Assembly: GCA_018894105.1 (NCBI GenBank)
Contig: CM032126.1
Span: forward strand, 24,278,391 to 24,342,390
Length of the DNA: 64,000 nt
Direction of reading: 5' to 3'
Origin: Jacaranda mimosifolia
Taxonomy: Eukaryota; Streptophyta; Magnoliopsida; Lamiales; Bignoniaceae
The notes beneath the pieces are model-generated. The model saw only the letters and a program-made list of their open reading frames with translations, ran no database searches and was not told the DNA's origin. This document shows positions 21,313 to 34,836 of this stretch, piece by piece (positions within the stretch are counted from its first letter, which is position 1; every line of letters starts with the position of its first letter). Made by a program: the position numbers and the translations under genes.

Positions 21313-24300
21313 TATAGCACCCCGTAAATTCTTAATCCTGAAAAATTCCTAAAAGTACAAATTTCATAATTTAAATTACAATTTAACTGATAAAAGAAAA
21401 ATTATAAATAAAAATCGATAGAGGATAAAAAGTATTGCATTTAAAAATTCCATAGAGTCTCTCTGCAATATTAGGAAGTAGAAGGACTAGAAAGTTAACC
21501 AAATAGGACTTAATTGCAAAGATTAAAGAAATTAGTGGGGCCAATGTGTGAGTAACAAAAGATGAGGGAGTCAATTGAGAGTATGGGGGGGGGGGGTCAA
21601 TGTCAGGCACTTAGGATGTTGAAGGACCAAATTAAGAGTTGAGTGAAAGTTTCGGGAAGCCGAATGCAATTTCAAGAAAATAGAAAATATATAAACCAAG
21701 TCCCTACAAGTGCTCAAATTCTCACATGCAAGCACCATCACCATCATCTCAACCCAACACCTTTGCTGTCGATGAAAAATTGAAACTAAGCCGATCATTA
21801 CTTTCCTCTCATCCCAACTATCACACCAATATCAAGTTTGTCGTAAAACGGCCGGCGAGTCGCGAAGAAATTGAGCATCGAAAAAGTTCGCGGTAGAGGT
21901 GGCGGTCATGGTGGTCCTGGCAGCCGTTGGTCACAACCAAGGGGTGGTTCTTGATGGATTCAGCTAGAGGAACACGCCGGTATCTTCAATTTCAAGAACG
22001 AAGCACCAAAGGAGTAATTGGAGAAAAATAGAGTGGCGACGTTGGTGGCACAGTGGCGGTTTTCGGTTCAATTGACCAGCGAGATGGAAACATAACCTAA
22101 AATTGACTAGGGGCTTTTTTTGGGCATGAGGAGACGCATCAGTTGGTAGGTTCAGCTTCCAGTTATGGCGGTAGCGCATGGCGACGAGCCGCGGCGGTCT
22201 AGCAACTTCAAGGTAGATTGTTTAGGGTGACGATTCGAGTACATGCAAATGTGAATTGACTCCGAATTTAGTCAATTTGGGTAAAACTCTAATTAATTAG
22301 CTAATTGATTCTTGGCTTAATTTGATTGAATTGTTAGGCCGATTTTTGATGTAAATATAAGTTAATTAGACCAAAATGTGTAACCATATACTGGATGATT
22401 GGATAGTGAAGTTGATTTCAAATGATATGTGGACTCAAACCATTAATAAAAGTTTAATTATTGTTAATTATGTTAATTGGTGTATTCAAAACATCTCAAT
22501 TGTGTAATGTTAATCAAGATTGATTATTGTTAGGAAAACATATAAAATTCATAAGGTTGATATGAATTTAGTAATTATGGGCTTAGAACATTAAATTAGA
22601 TATTATGGGTAAAAATGATATTTTGGTTCGAAACTGATAAATTGCTCGACTGCTATTATTTAACTACAGTTACTTGTTTAGGAAATCAAATATGGAGTTA
22701 TTTTAGAATAAAACCATAATTACTTAACAGAACCAAATGTATGATGAATTTGGTGAAATAATTTAAATTAGTTAAAGGTATGGGGCTGTTGTAGCAAAAC
22801 ACGACCATATGAGATCTAGACCAATAATTAAAATAGTAAAAATATAGCACAAGACTTAAGGGAATTAATATCATTAAAACACATCAACAGTCATAATTAT
22901 TGTTAAAGAAATGCTATATATAATGTATTGATACTTATCTTCATTTATTAAAAATAGATGGCGAGGACCTGAACTATCCTGATTAGCAGAGGACATCTAG
23001 TGTGGACGTTAAGACTTAAAGTGAGGTTATAGCTCATACTATTTCTAGGAAAAGGATCATATTTGTTATTCGTAAATCTTGACTCGTTTGTTCCTGTGTG
23101 CTTATTTACAATCATCTTGATGCTCAGGACTTTCTGCTATATTTACGAATCTTGTCTCTTGTACCCCTCAACCTTGCCGACTGATCCTGCATTTGTTATT
23201 GATTTTATTTTGGAAATGCCATTGATACGGTATTGCCGATCAATTGTCTGATCATTTTGTGAGGCCATTGTTCTACATTGCTATGGGAAAGGTCTTGTCA
23301 ACCAATTGTTTCATCCTTCTGAACTCATTATGCCGCATTATTATTAAAATGGTTATGTCGACCGATTGACTGGTTGTTTCATGACTTCACTATGTTAGTT
23401 GTTATTTGACTGTAGTATTGTTGTTTGATTCCTAATATTGCTATTGGACTGTTTGTTGTTGTTGGTACCCTTTGGGAAGTTTTGCGTCCTGGGACTAGGT
23501 TTCAAAAGACAACAGAGTGGAACAGACTAACAGTGGTTGGTCTCCCAGCTAGTACCCATTATTGATCCTATCTCATGGTAGTTGGAGGTTAGCTGTCCTT
23601 GACGACGGATTAACATGCAAGCGGCCCTACCGTATGTGTGTGTGTGTGTGTTTGTTGAGCCGAACTGGTCACTTGAGCAATGAAGGTTGGAGAAATAAGG
23701 AACCCTTTTTTTTCTTTATACTCTAGGGAGTTATAAGGTTGGCGATCCCCAATAGCCCGTTTCATTGTTTGACCTTAACTCTTGTTGACAAGGTCATTTA
23801 TGTTAATTGTATTATTAAATCCACATCACTATCTTCATTCTCGTGATGTTGTTATTGCCTGAGATTATGTTCCCGACTGTATGTATATCACAGGCTTAAG
23901 CGCATCCTCCATCATTGTCTTAACCTTGGTTTGTTTGATCGCTTTTTTTGTATTTTTATCTTATTTAGGCTACACAAGCACAGTTGTTAGATCTTTTCTC
24001 TTTCTATGATTAAACTGACTGATATTTCACCTCACTAAATCATTAGAACTTACACCTCTTTCATGTTCTCAATTCTTTTTCCCAGATAGGGCTTGATAGG
24101 TAGCAGGTGAACCGCTGTAGGTTGTGTCACTATAAATAGTTTTGTTACTGGCTCCTTATTGTACAGGCCTACACTTGTCATGTAAAGACTTATGAATATA
24201 AGCTTGACGCTTATGACCTCTCATGTAGATGCTTATGCTTGTACGATTTTAATACTAGTGACAATCGTAGACTTAGACTTATTATGTAAAGTTTGGGTAT

Positions 24301-24544
24301 GTAAGCTTGAAATTGATTCGACATATATGAATATTTTGTGTACATATAGGTTTTGGAGCTACTGTTATTGTGGAATGTTGTATAGCAAAACGTAACAATT
24401 ACATTGAACTGGTTGGTATTCGAGTTGATACAGATTTATTTAAATTGGAAACTTTAGGGGTGCATGATTTGTTTTGAATTCTTGTAAATAAGATTGGAGT
24501 AGCACCTCAACCTGAAATAGGCACCTCCTGAGCGAGGCGCTACA
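21313..24544 (+). mobile_element. Solo LTR of ~3.2 kb (long-LTR family L)
   Basis: The segment begins TATAGCACCCCG and ends CGAGGCGCTACA, so its termini are inverted copies of each other. It is flanked by an exact TTTAT duplication (21308-21312 and 24545-24549). No protein domain and no second LTR occur inside. Related termini and internal blocks occur at 49211-52269, 25950, 26920 and 39275-41061. This fits a solo LTR of a retrotransposon with very long LTRs, as in some plant chromoviruses; lineage cannot be proven without internal coding. A non-coding DNA element is the alternative. Confidence 0.75.
24031..24053 (+). repeat. Conserved 23-bp block of family L (copy 1)
   Basis: CTCACTAAATCATTAGAACTTAC-type block, shared with 29645-29666, 40706-40728 and (minus) 49483-49505. 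A pyrimidine-rich tract ending CAG follows about 35 bp downstream. See findings. Confidence 0.6.
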
Positions 24545-24549
24545 TTTAT

Positions 24550-25949
24550 GATGAAATAAATAATGTAAAGTTTTAAATGAAAAAACCAAGAACAAATAAC
24601 GAGTTAAAATAATTTATAAAAAGTTACGATATTAATTAGATATGATAGAGTATGTAGTTTATCAAATAAAATAAAGTTTCCTATGAAGGAGTCACATGAT
24701 TAGAAAAGGTTGATTTAGCCTTTCTAATGGATGGAACCAAAATCTTGCAATCAATTATGACTTTTAAATAGATTGAATTTGAATCAAAATTTGAGTTAAA
24801 ATTTGAATAACTAACAATTCCTATTTTGAATATCAATTTTTTTTTAAATAATGCAGTTGAACATATATCATTAACATGTGATCAACAGTATTATTAACAA
24901 TTTTCAATAATTAATAACGAATTATAAACTAGCCACTTCTATGCGACTTGAATTTTATCAATTCTATCCTTATCCTAATTTAGACAACAAAACGTGGAGC
25001 TCATGTTTATTCCACTATGTTACGTTAGTCAGATGAAATTTCACTTTTCTTTCTTTCTCTTATGGTGAAAATTATTTGTTAATTTTCTAATTTAAATGAT
25101 ATAAAGAATGGTTGAGATGTCTGCATTGATGGGTCATTGTTATTTAGATATATAACAAAATGGAGCTCATCTTATCAATTCAACAAATTGATGTTAAATC
25201 ATTGATGTGTCGATCATGTGACATTATTGAAAAAAGTCATTATTAATTAGGCAATTGTGTGATGACAAAAGCCTAATAAATTAGATCCAATCAATCATGT
25301 TTTCTTATTTGAATGCAATATAGCCTACTACTTAACTTCCCTTGTCTTTCATTCATAATGCTTAATCTTTCTTTTTTTAATCATATGTTTTTCTTTTTTT
25401 CAAATTATAACAGGAGTGGTGCATTCATCATTCATTGTAGAAATATCAAATATTAATTAAATAGGAAGTAAAGAAGTTTGATGTGATGAAATTTGAATAA
25501 CTATTTAAAAAGATATAGAATTTTTTTTTTTTTTTTTAAGACAACATTACAAATGACAAAGATTATCCTTACAACAAGTCAATAGCATCTAATTATCAAA
25601 TCAAGTAAAAAAAAAGTACAAATTTCACAACCAAATACACATAAAGTGCGCAAAGGAACCCATTCGATTTCAAACTCGAGACCTCCCACATAATAAGGGA
25701 GATTGATGTTATTGGACTACAAGCCATTGGACAAAGAATAAAGAAAATTGTGTTGGCTAATAAGTACTTATTAATCAATTATGTTTAATAAGATATCTTA
25801 AGATATATGTATCTCCATATTTGATAAACTTGATTATTTAGGATGATGTATTTCTTTTTTCAAAAATAATTAACCTTAATTAATTGTAAAATAGTAATTA
25901 GGGAATAAGACTATATTTTCAATAAACTACAAAATAAAGTCTGATTTAT
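24550..25949. other. AT-rich intergenic DNA, no gene seen
   Basis: Short ORFs only, no domain recognised. Contains a run of T at about 25519-25538 and a SINE-like segment at 25596-25745. Confidence 0.5.
25596..25745 (-). mobile_element. Possible tRNA-derived SINE
   Basis: The minus strand reads TCCAATGGCTTGTAGTCC near 25735, then GGGAGGTCTCGAGTTTGAAATCGAA near 25670. This spacing and sequence are like A and B boxes of plant SINEs, and the 3' end carries a T-run tail. Target duplication not identified. Confidence 0.4.
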
Positions 25950-26919
25950 TGTAACACCCCAAAATTTAAAATTCTAAAATAAAATAAAATATGAAATCGA
26001 TAAGTTTGGCCAGATTAATTTTGGGTTGGATTTAATTAAATCTAGAAATAAATATTGACAATTGAGGGGCTTGATCATAAATAAGAGAAGGACTTGATTG
26101 TCTAAAATTATAGAATTTAGGGGGTCAATGTGAGCGAATTAAAAGTTTAAGGACTTCAGAATAATTAAATTTGGACACAGTTGCTCAAAAACGAAAATGT
26201 TAGAGGTCAATGTGTAAGAAATAAAAGTTAGATGACATAATTAAAACTCAGGGACCGAATGGAAAGGTAGTTCAAACTTTTAGGCATGAATGAAGATGGT
26301 GGAAAAGTTTTGAGGGGCAAAACGAATATCGGGAAAGTAACCTTATACATATAGAATGAAGGACAGAAATTAACCAAATTCTCCAAATCACCCCAACTCT
26401 ACCCCAGTGGTGGATCACTGAAAAATGGCCATAAAATTCAGAAGTAATACCATAGAAAGCTAGCTCTCAGCTCAAGGAATTCAACCATAACAAAGACATT
26501 GAAAACCATCGAATATTTCATTGGAAATAACGAGGCCGATGGCGATGGGCGGCAGGTGTGGTGGTTCTCTATTTTCCGACAATGGATTGCAAGTGGGCTT
26601 GCGTAGGTCTTGGTCGAAATTGGATGGGCAGCATGGTGGTGGTGTTAATTTGATGAAACTAGCAGCGGCGGTGGAGGAGAAATTGATAAGGTTGTGATGC
26701 GGTAGTGCTAGGGTTTGCGCATCGGGGTTTTGGGAAATTGGTCGGCCAAATGGTAACCAATTGAAAATTTATTTTAGGGGTTTTGCTCACCTCAAAGAGG
26801 CGCACCTAGTGGTGGCAGTGCATGCAGCAATCTTTGGATAGTTGCACAGAATTAAGTTCCGAACTTGTCTGGGCTATTCCCGGCTTGAAATTAGATCTCG
26901 ATTCGATCCAATTGGATAA
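25950..26919 (+). mobile_element. 5' portion of a family L long LTR
   Basis: It starts TGTAACACCCC after TTTAT (25945-25949). It aligns by eye with the first ~940 bp of the minus-strand reading of 49211-52269, for example GAGGGGCTTGATCATAAATAAG-like and TGAAGGACAGAAATT. It is cut off at 26919, where another LTR-like terminus begins. The 3' half may be 39275-41061 (see findings). Confidence 0.6.
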
Positions 26920-29900
26920 TGTGACACCACTAAAATTTGGTATTTCAAAAAATAAGGATTTAAAAGTCAAGATTTTGATTGATCGAATTTTAGGGCTCAA
27001 AAAATAGATGTAAATGACTTAATTGCAAAAAATTTGAAATTTTTGGGGTCAAAGTGCAATTAAGCAAGACTTGATTAGATCACATTTTAAGAAGTTTTGG
27101 GGTTGCATGGTAATTAATTTAGGTAAAAGGGGCTAAATGAGGCACTCTATTAATATGGGACCAAAAAAGAGAAGCTTTAAAGTGCTGAAGGACCTAACTG
27201 AAGATCTGATTTAAGTTTTGGGGTAAAACTGCAATTTTCAAAAGATTGCATGCTAAGTCTTGGTCAACTCCTTCTTTCTCATTTTTAATTTTCCTTTTCG
27301 CATACATCAAACCTCTCCATTCATGGCAATTTTTTCCGGCGAGGCAAAAACAACCAAACCAAACCTACCATTTATTTTTCCTCATCCCGGTGAACACAAC
27401 CATACCTAAGTCTTCCAAAATCGACTGACGGAGCCACCGAAATTTAAGCTTGAAGAATACATGCGATGGAGCTCGACGGCACGACGTCATCGATGACGAA
27501 AATAGACTTCTGGGTAGTAGGTCTCCTCAACTCAAGGACCTCACCGGTAGCTTCGATTTTTAATTCCGCCACTGACGATGACATAATTGGAGAAAACCTT
27601 CATGGCAGAGAACGATGGCATTGGACGATCGGAGCTTCAATTGAGGCCTTTCCCAGCGGCAATTGAAAAAACTGGTTTGGGCATTTGGTTTAGGGAGCTG
27701 AAATGCAACTGGTGGTTGTGGTCTTAAGATTTTTCGACGACGGCAACGTGGTGGTAGTCAGAGGAAATTTTTTTCCTCTCATCATGATGATCGTAGTGGT
27801 GCTTTTGGTTCATGAATTTGAGGTTTCGATTGAGCAATATTGGGTAATGATCGGTATTGGGTTTAAGGTTTCATGTATCATTTTTATCCATTTAAAGTTT
27901 TTGTATTTTGGATGAAATGATTTTTAAAGTGTATCAATGGTGATGATGTAGACATGCATGGATTCTATATGATTCAGTGGACCCGGATCTACATTGATGT
28001 ATGTTAAATTTGGGATTTATTAAGTTTATTAAGTGAGAAAATCTTAATTTATGGATTTATGGAATTTAAACCTAAGTAGAAATAATTAGGATAATTAAGA
28101 TATCTGGACCATTTATTTTGATTTGGGATACTGATATAAGGCTAAATATGTAATTGAGGACTAGTTTATGCTCTGTTATTAGACTTGATATGAAAATCGA
28201 GATTATTTTGGCAATAATGACCTTATTATCTATTTTGGGCCGATAGTACTGTTTAAGCTTTAAAACTTCCATATTAATCGAATAATTAGTGATTTGAGGC
28301 TATTAATGGAAAGATTGTAATTATTAGAGATTAATAAGGATTTTAATCGTGGATTTATTATTATGATTAAGTGACGAAGAAGTAGGTCCATCGGACCAAT
28401 AGATTGCCGATTGTGGTTGCAGTTTTCTGAGACTACAGAGATGAGGGTTTGCCGCCTTGTTTATATCTATCTATTCTTGTAGAATGACCCTTATGTGGGT
28501 TCAACTTGATTGTACTGACTGCTCTTGATTGATTGAAATCGCACTCGCTTGAGTACTTGTTCTTGATACTGGAATTGTTGTTGATCGCGTGTTCAATTGT
28601 CATCTGTTACCTGATACTTGTACCTTTTGAGGGTTAACTAACTCGTACACCCCTGTGAAGATTAATTCTTGATCGTATTCCACTATGATTTGTTCTTATT
28701 TGTTTTGCAACTAGAACGTCTCGTCTGTTATCTGTTCGACTTGTTACCTAATCATCTATTATTTGTTTGTTCTGATATCGTACTTGATCTTGATCGATAC
28801 TTGTTATTCTCTTGTTATCCATTATCGTTATGTTACCTGGATATATGTTGGGAATTATGAATCGATAGATTGTTATTTGTCATATGTACAGAGATATGTT
28901 AGTGGTACATTAGGGGCTTTTCCCTAAGTATCAGTGATATCACTAGAGGCGTTTCCCTAGGTATCAGCAATATGTTTGGGCTGAGTGCTAATTCCAGTGG
29001 AATGCTTAGATATACTTTTACATATTAGCGATACGTCAGGGGCATTTCCCTGAGAATGGATGATACCACTATAGGCATTTCCCTGGGTATCAACAGTGAG
29101 TTGGGGACTTTTCTTTGAGCATCTGCACCCGTCGATGAGTCAGGAGTATCTCTCTGAGAATCTCAACCTATTGTATACCAAGCTGTCATGCTTTGGTAAA
29201 AGCACTTGTTTGACTGGTATAAGGAAAATCCGATATGCATGTTCGTTCTGACCTGTTAGACTGCATATGATTTGGTCTTGTTCTATTTTGACTGTACCCG
29301 ATTGTTTGTGTCCTACTTGTGGAGCAATAAGGACAGTATAGCTTTCTCGTTTAAGTCGGGCTATTGTATGGGCCGATCGAGCCATCTGTATTTCCTCCCG
29401 AACTGTGGTCGATTGAAACACTCTATACCTCCCGAGTAGAATTAGTTGAGACAATTTCGGGCCTTTCGAGCCGACAGTCACAACCCCGAGTTATTACCCA
29501 CTTGAAGTCTTGAATCCGTTAATGCTTATTTATTGATTTTGTAATTGCATGTTTCTTGATACGTTCCTGTACTGTAAGTTATTTGACGATCTGTTGGGTT
29601 GATTCTTCCTCGACAGATCCCCATTGTTGTTCTTATGTTTATCACTCACTAAGTCTTTGAACTTACCCCTTATATTCCTTTGACTTTCTCAGAAAAGTTT
29701 AAGTGAAGGATATGGACTCTTGAGTTGGGCTGGAGAAATACTTTTGTACTAGAACATGTGCTTGTGTATGTTATTGAGCTCTCTTAAATGTTAACTTTGG
29801 TTTTGGGACGATGTGATATGTTAGGACTGATGTGGAGGACTTCAGGTCTGTACATGTTATGTTAGATACAAGAAGTTGAATCATGGGACGTATTTAAGTG

Positions 29901-30030
29901 CTTGTTGTGTTAATTAAGTTTGAATTTTTTGCTGTTTTTGATCAGTTAAGTTGAAATGCTTTGAGCCTATTGCTTGTTTATGGATTAAAATTTAAGTCTG
30001 AATTAAGTGGCGCCTCAGCTAAAGGCGATC
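26920..30030 (+). mobile_element. LTR-like element related to family L, 3' end approximate
   Basis: A new terminus TGTGACACCACTAAAATTTG starts abruptly inside the preceding LTR, preceded by GATAA. Phrases such as GGGGTAAAACTGCAATTTTC and the block CTCACTAAGTCTTTGAACTTAC (29645) place it near family L. The 3' end probably lies near AGTGGCGCCTCAGC (30008), but no matching GATAA was found, so the end may be deleted. Non-coding. Confidence 0.5.
28912..29100 (+). repeat. Four-fold GGGGCNTTTCCCT repeat
   Basis: The motif GGGCTTTTCCCTAAGTATCA recurs with variation near 28912, 28947, 29039 and 29073. The spacings are about 35, 92 and 34 bp, so it looks like a duplicated pair. Each copy contains a GGG...CCC dyad. 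Confidence 0.6.
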
Positions 30031-30966
30031 CTAAATTTGTTGATTACTATTTGCTTGGGATGTTCAACTTATGCCATAATTTGTTGATTATAGCTATTAA
30101 TTGGAAGTTTAGGCCAAATTTAGGGTTTAGCCATTTTTATGTGAAAATTTTCCTTACCCGATTCCTTTTTTCTTTTATGTAATCTTCACGGTTTTGGGTT
30201 GTTCCTGTATATGTGAGCTAAAAAGCCTAGGTTATGTGTCACGATTCCTTGAGGTTGAATTAATTTCAATTTTCTTGATAAGTTTTTGAAGGATTTGTTC
30301 TACGGCATGGGTACAAGGTGTTTTGGCGTATATGCTTTATCAGATTATTGGTCTGAAATTGGTTCAATTTGTGTTGTCATCTCAAAAATTTACCCACATG
30401 CCTATCCTTTCTTATGGTTTTTTGATTTTGAAATTTAGAGTATGGTACTCTTATTTAGCATTTCGTTTGCTGTTGCTATGTCGTTCATCAATAAATTTAT
30501 GGATTAATCGTGTAAGGTTTAAGTTAGTAGGTCAATCTATCGGTGCAATTTATAGATTATTTAGTTGTATGTATGAGGACAACAATTTCAGTCATTAGTT
30601 GAACACTTCTATGGCTTGTCTGTTGTACTTGGTATTAGTATATCTTCTCACTGCAAGTTACTGTGTGATATTGTCTGGCCTCTACTCTCATAGCTTTCCC
30701 TTTTTTTCACATGGTCTTCAGTAATGGAATGTTGTAAGTGGCAGTGTGCTTTGTTTTCTTTACATAAGGCTAACAAAGTCATTGCTATATCACATACATA
30801 CTATTTCTGGAATAGAAATTTCATTATTAGTGGCTACATTTTCTTCGAGCCAATTTACATAATATATACATCCATTCTATCACTCCCAAACTCACCTTCT
30901 TCCCATAGCACACAACAAACACCATAAGCACTATTATACCTCCCTTACACTGTACACACTTGCACA

Positions 30967-31083
30967 ATGGTAGGCCAAACATCATTTAGCTGTGGTGACA
31001 ATGTGAGGGATTACCAGTTTCTAGAGCTTGGTTCAAAAGGAGGAGATTTGCAGGATACTCTATCTTCTGCTTTCAGCTGTACT
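30967..31083 (+). CDS. Possible orphan first exon, unknown product
   Basis: An ATG at 30967 opens 39 codons (MVGQTSFSCGDNV...) that end exactly in phase at a good donor, ACT|GTGAGT (31084). A TATA-like ATAATATATACA lies about 105 bp upstream (30857-30868) and a C/A-rich leader-like stretch lies between. No downstream exon or domain could be recognised, so this may be chance or a gene relic. Confidence 0.22.
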
Positions 31084-31748
31084 GTGAGTTTTGTTAACTT
31101 GGTCCTTTGCTGGAGTTTGGTTTTTCTAACCTATAAGAAAAATGATTTTTTGGGCTTTTGGTTTCTTGGTGATTGAATATCTGTTGATTGCTTCAAATGA
31201 TTTGCCTGGTAACATGTTGAATATATTATTTGGTAGTTTGAAAAGTTTATATCTACACTTGGGTCATTTATATGTTCTGATGTGTGCCTTGTTCTGATTT
31301 GAATGTTTTAATATGTTGGTAATTTGCTTTATGACATTTGCTACATGTCATAAAGTTAATGCAAAGGTGCCATGCTTGGGGTTTCTCCCCTCCTTGAGTT
31401 ATATGATCTTCACAAACACCAGTCATTGGTGTTCATTTTTACAATCACAATTTTGTGATTTCTGTGACCTCTTGTAGTTATATAACAAAAACTTAAAGTG
31501 AATAAGGGTTGTTCATTGTGTTGGTGTAAGCATGTGTGCTTACTACCTTGAGTCTCATGCATTTTAGGCTAAGATGGTCTTGAGTCTGGAGTCCTGAGCA
31601 TTGAGCATTGAGTATCTGTTTATCGCTCCATATATGATATGTGTTGAGTTCATATTTGGGTAACATACTGGGGGGGTTGTGTTCTATACTTTTAGCACTC
31701 CATGTTAGGCTTTTTTTGGCTGTCCTAATGTAGTGATTTGTCCTTATG

Positions 31749-31975
31749 TAGCCTTGCATTGCAAAGGTTCTGCAATTTCTGGGGAGTTGCTGGGTTGTTT
31801 CTGGTTCTGCATATTCTAGTTTCTCTTTGCATTGTTGTTACTATTTCTGATTTTGGGCCTTCTGGGGTTCTGCATATTCCGATTTCTCCTTGCATTACTG
31901 GTTTTGTTTCTAGCTCTGCACTTTCTGGGGTTCTACATATTTGGTTTCTCCTTGCATTGCAGAGGTTCCACATTT
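31749..31975 (+). repeat. ~63-bp imperfect minisatellite
   Basis: GGTTCTGCATATTC followed by GTTTCTCCTTGCATT recurs at 31803, 31866 and 31929, with a partial copy near 31752. Both short frames over it are just translations of the repeat. Confidence 0.7.
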
Positions 31976-33570
31976 TCTAGGTTATTTCTTCATACTTAGG
32001 ATTGGTTTATTTAGTTACAGGGCATCATTGAGCATTTTTCATATATTTTGTAAATAGGTCATGTGGTTGGTCATGCATTTGCTTGTCGGTCAAACCATTT
32101 AAAGTTTGGCATGTAATATGGAGTGACAGAAAATATGGGAGGGAGTGTGTCGCTAGGGAGATGGCTTCCTATGTTATTGTTCCAAGCACACCACCCAACA
32201 TTTTCATGAGGCAACCATTGACATTTGAAAGTGATAAGTGTAGCAAACGGTTCATTTTGGCTCTTTAGCAGCTTTTTTAGTACTTAAGAGTTATTATTAT
32301 TATCCTTCAATTGTGTGTAAACCATGTTATTGTTATGTATAAACTATAAGGATCTCTACAAATGATGTTGTTTTCAATTTTTAGCATTAATTTGTTTTTA
32401 TATTATGGATTTATGATATCTTTTGCATGATATTAGAGAAGTTTATCCCATATTTTGTTTATATTATGTTGCCAATGGGCTTGTTATCTATACTTGCTGT
32501 CAATATCCCCTTTAATCTTGTATGTATAAACCAAAATTTAGATCAAGTTAATTGATACAATTATGGGAGTATGGCAACATATGCTAGAATTGGAAATATA
32601 TGTAGTGTATAGAATTGGAAATAACCACTTTTCATAAAATAAAATAAAAAGTTAGAAGTTGATTTACATACTTTTTTATTTTATAAAAATATGGGAAAGA
32701 TGTTCTTTAATTTGTTTATTGTTGGGTAATATTTTTCAGTAAAAAAAAAAAAAAAAGAAGATATTTGATTCTTCAATTATTCTCTCTATTGATAGAATTG
32801 AAAAGTTAGTGCACAATACTTATATATGTTTAATCCAAATTTTCAAAACACCTATAGAGGGTTCAAATTTAATTTTAAGATAATTGGAAAAAAATATTTG
32901 AATTTATGTTAATTTGGGGTAAGTGCAATAAGACGCTCTTAAATGTGGTTAATTCAAGTTATTTTAATGTGAGGTGAAATCATATTTTTTAAAATTTGTA
33001 AAAAAATATTTTTTATCACACGTGAAATGATGGCTCTGTAATTAATTTAATTCAATTAAAATTTAATTACAAGTTTTAACATGTGAGGTACAAAATAATT
33101 TAGAAAAATCACCACAAATAAATGCGGATGTCCAAAGTAGTGAATTCATTTTATAACACTATTATTGAACATTTCAAAAGTCAATTTTGTTAAAGTGACT
33201 TCATTCACATTTTAGAATGTCTTTTCCAAATTTGTACAAATAATTTTGGGGACAATGTCAAATTATAATATTAGAAGTAAATTAATTTGTGTTGATTTTG
33301 AATAAGCTTTCCAAAATAATGTAATTTAAAGCTTTATAAAATTCTTGATTTGAACATATTTTTTTCAACATTTGCCACAAATAAATGTCCCTAGATTTAC
33401 ACTACTATTAGGGGTTTGATTGTTTTCAAGTGCCAAAAAAGTTATCAAAAATTCATAGAGAGAAACATAAGTAGATTAAGAAGATAGATCCCTTTGTTTT
33501 ATATTCTCATGCTTTTAGTAAGATTAATATTAGACTCACTATAAGAATCAAAACTTGGTATGGAACATAG

Positions 33571-34557
33571 ATGGATCCAAATGGGAAAGAGCCTTCTAAC
33601 ATTTCCACGCGCGGGCATGCAAGGGAGAGCAGCACACGTTGGCCTCTTGAAAATGAGATAGCGTTCATCAAGTTATGCTATAAAGAGTTCGTTAATGGTT
33701 AGCTGCTCACAAATACCTTCTCGGCCTTTACTTGGGGAAGAACTTGCGACAAAGTAAATGCACGAACACATAATAGACTTAATTATGCGGTTCCACAGTA
33801 CAAAATTAAGTGGAATCGATTTCAGACTGCATGGCGCTTATTCCATCAACTAGTTACAAAGGAGATGGGTTTTGGTTGGGATTACGAAAGAAATATTGTA
33901 ATGGGATCTCCTACCCGAATTCAGCATTGGAAGGCGGTAATTCCTATTATCATTCCTTTCATTGTCTCATCACTTACACATCCTTTGAAATTACTCTCTT
34001 GTGTTTTAACATCACTCTTTATTGAATAGGAGCATCTAAATCATGCACACGTTATTGAGCATGGCCTACCACATTATGATTATTGTACGAAAATGTTCCA
34101 AGATTCCATGGAAACAGGTTCATAGTCTCAATCGTCTTCACAGCCAGTCAATCCTTCTGACGAGGATATAGTTCATAGTGTCAATATGAATTCTGTAGGA
34201 GGTCATTGTTCTAGGCCTTCAGGGAGTCATGGTGATGACCTGATAGATATGACTAGCGCCTCCGAAGGTTCTTCACGTCATAGGAAAGTCACATCCTAAA
34301 TAGAGAAAGACACACATTTGACTGAGGCACTTGACAAGTGGGATGATATGATGGATGCTAAGTCGAATAGGGTGGGAACTAATGCTGAGAAATCAATAGA
34401 AATGTGTATTAAATCACTCTGACAAATGGATGGACTCCCTGATAGCCTTTTTGCAAGAGCTATTAATACATTAAAGATTAGCACTATGCGTTCGTTCTTC
34501 ACTTGGCTTGACGATCGTGAGAAGCGAATTTGCGTTGAGTCCTTGCAGTACATGTGA
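33571..34557 (+). pseudogene. Myb/SANT-like DNA-binding protein of a Harbinger element
   Basis: From ATG 33571, 122 codons lead to a donor GCG|GTAATT (33937). A 93-nt intron ends TTGAATAG (34029), and the frame then continues in phase to TGA 34555-34557. Exon 1 carries the Myb/SANT-like fold typical of Harbinger partner proteins (RWPLENEIAFIKLCYKEFVNG ... YKIKWNRFQTAWRLFHQL ... GFGWD). Exon 2 has HLNHAHVIEHGLPHYDYCTKMF and a C-terminal helical part. Only four in-frame stops interrupt an otherwise intact frame. Such proteins bind element DNA and aid nuclear import of the transposase. Confidence 0.75.
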
Positions 34558-34836
34558 TCGTCATCATATGTGTGCCCATGAGCAGTGATGCTCTGCTATC
34601 TCTATGTATTTGCTTATGTGATTTGTGTTAGCTTTTTTCATTTTATGCACTCTATTATGCCGTAGCAAACATTAGCGTCAATTCATATGTTAAATATGCT
34701 TAAGAATTTGTAGTTTCGTGATATATTTTCTCTATCTTAGCATTTCTATATTTATTCTATCACTTTCCATACGTGTCTATTTTCCTATTTTCAAACATGT
34801 GTAATGAACGTAATTTATGCGTTGATTTCAAGAAGT

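Larger units (their letters stand above)
30031..33410. other. Region without a recognised gene
   Basis: Less AT-rich than the flanks but without a recognisable domain. It holds a possible orphan first exon (30967-31083), a ~63-bp minisatellite (31749-31975) and simple A/T runs. Relation to the Harbinger cluster at 33411 onward is unknown. Confidence 0.4.

Noticed and set aside
29140..29481. 113-codon minus-strand frame
   Set aside because: Falls inside a non-coding LTR; no domain and no start context.
26920..30600. Exact 3' end and GATAA duplication for the second LTR in 25950-41061
   Set aside because: No GATAA preceded by CA was found downstream, so a precise end could not be supported.
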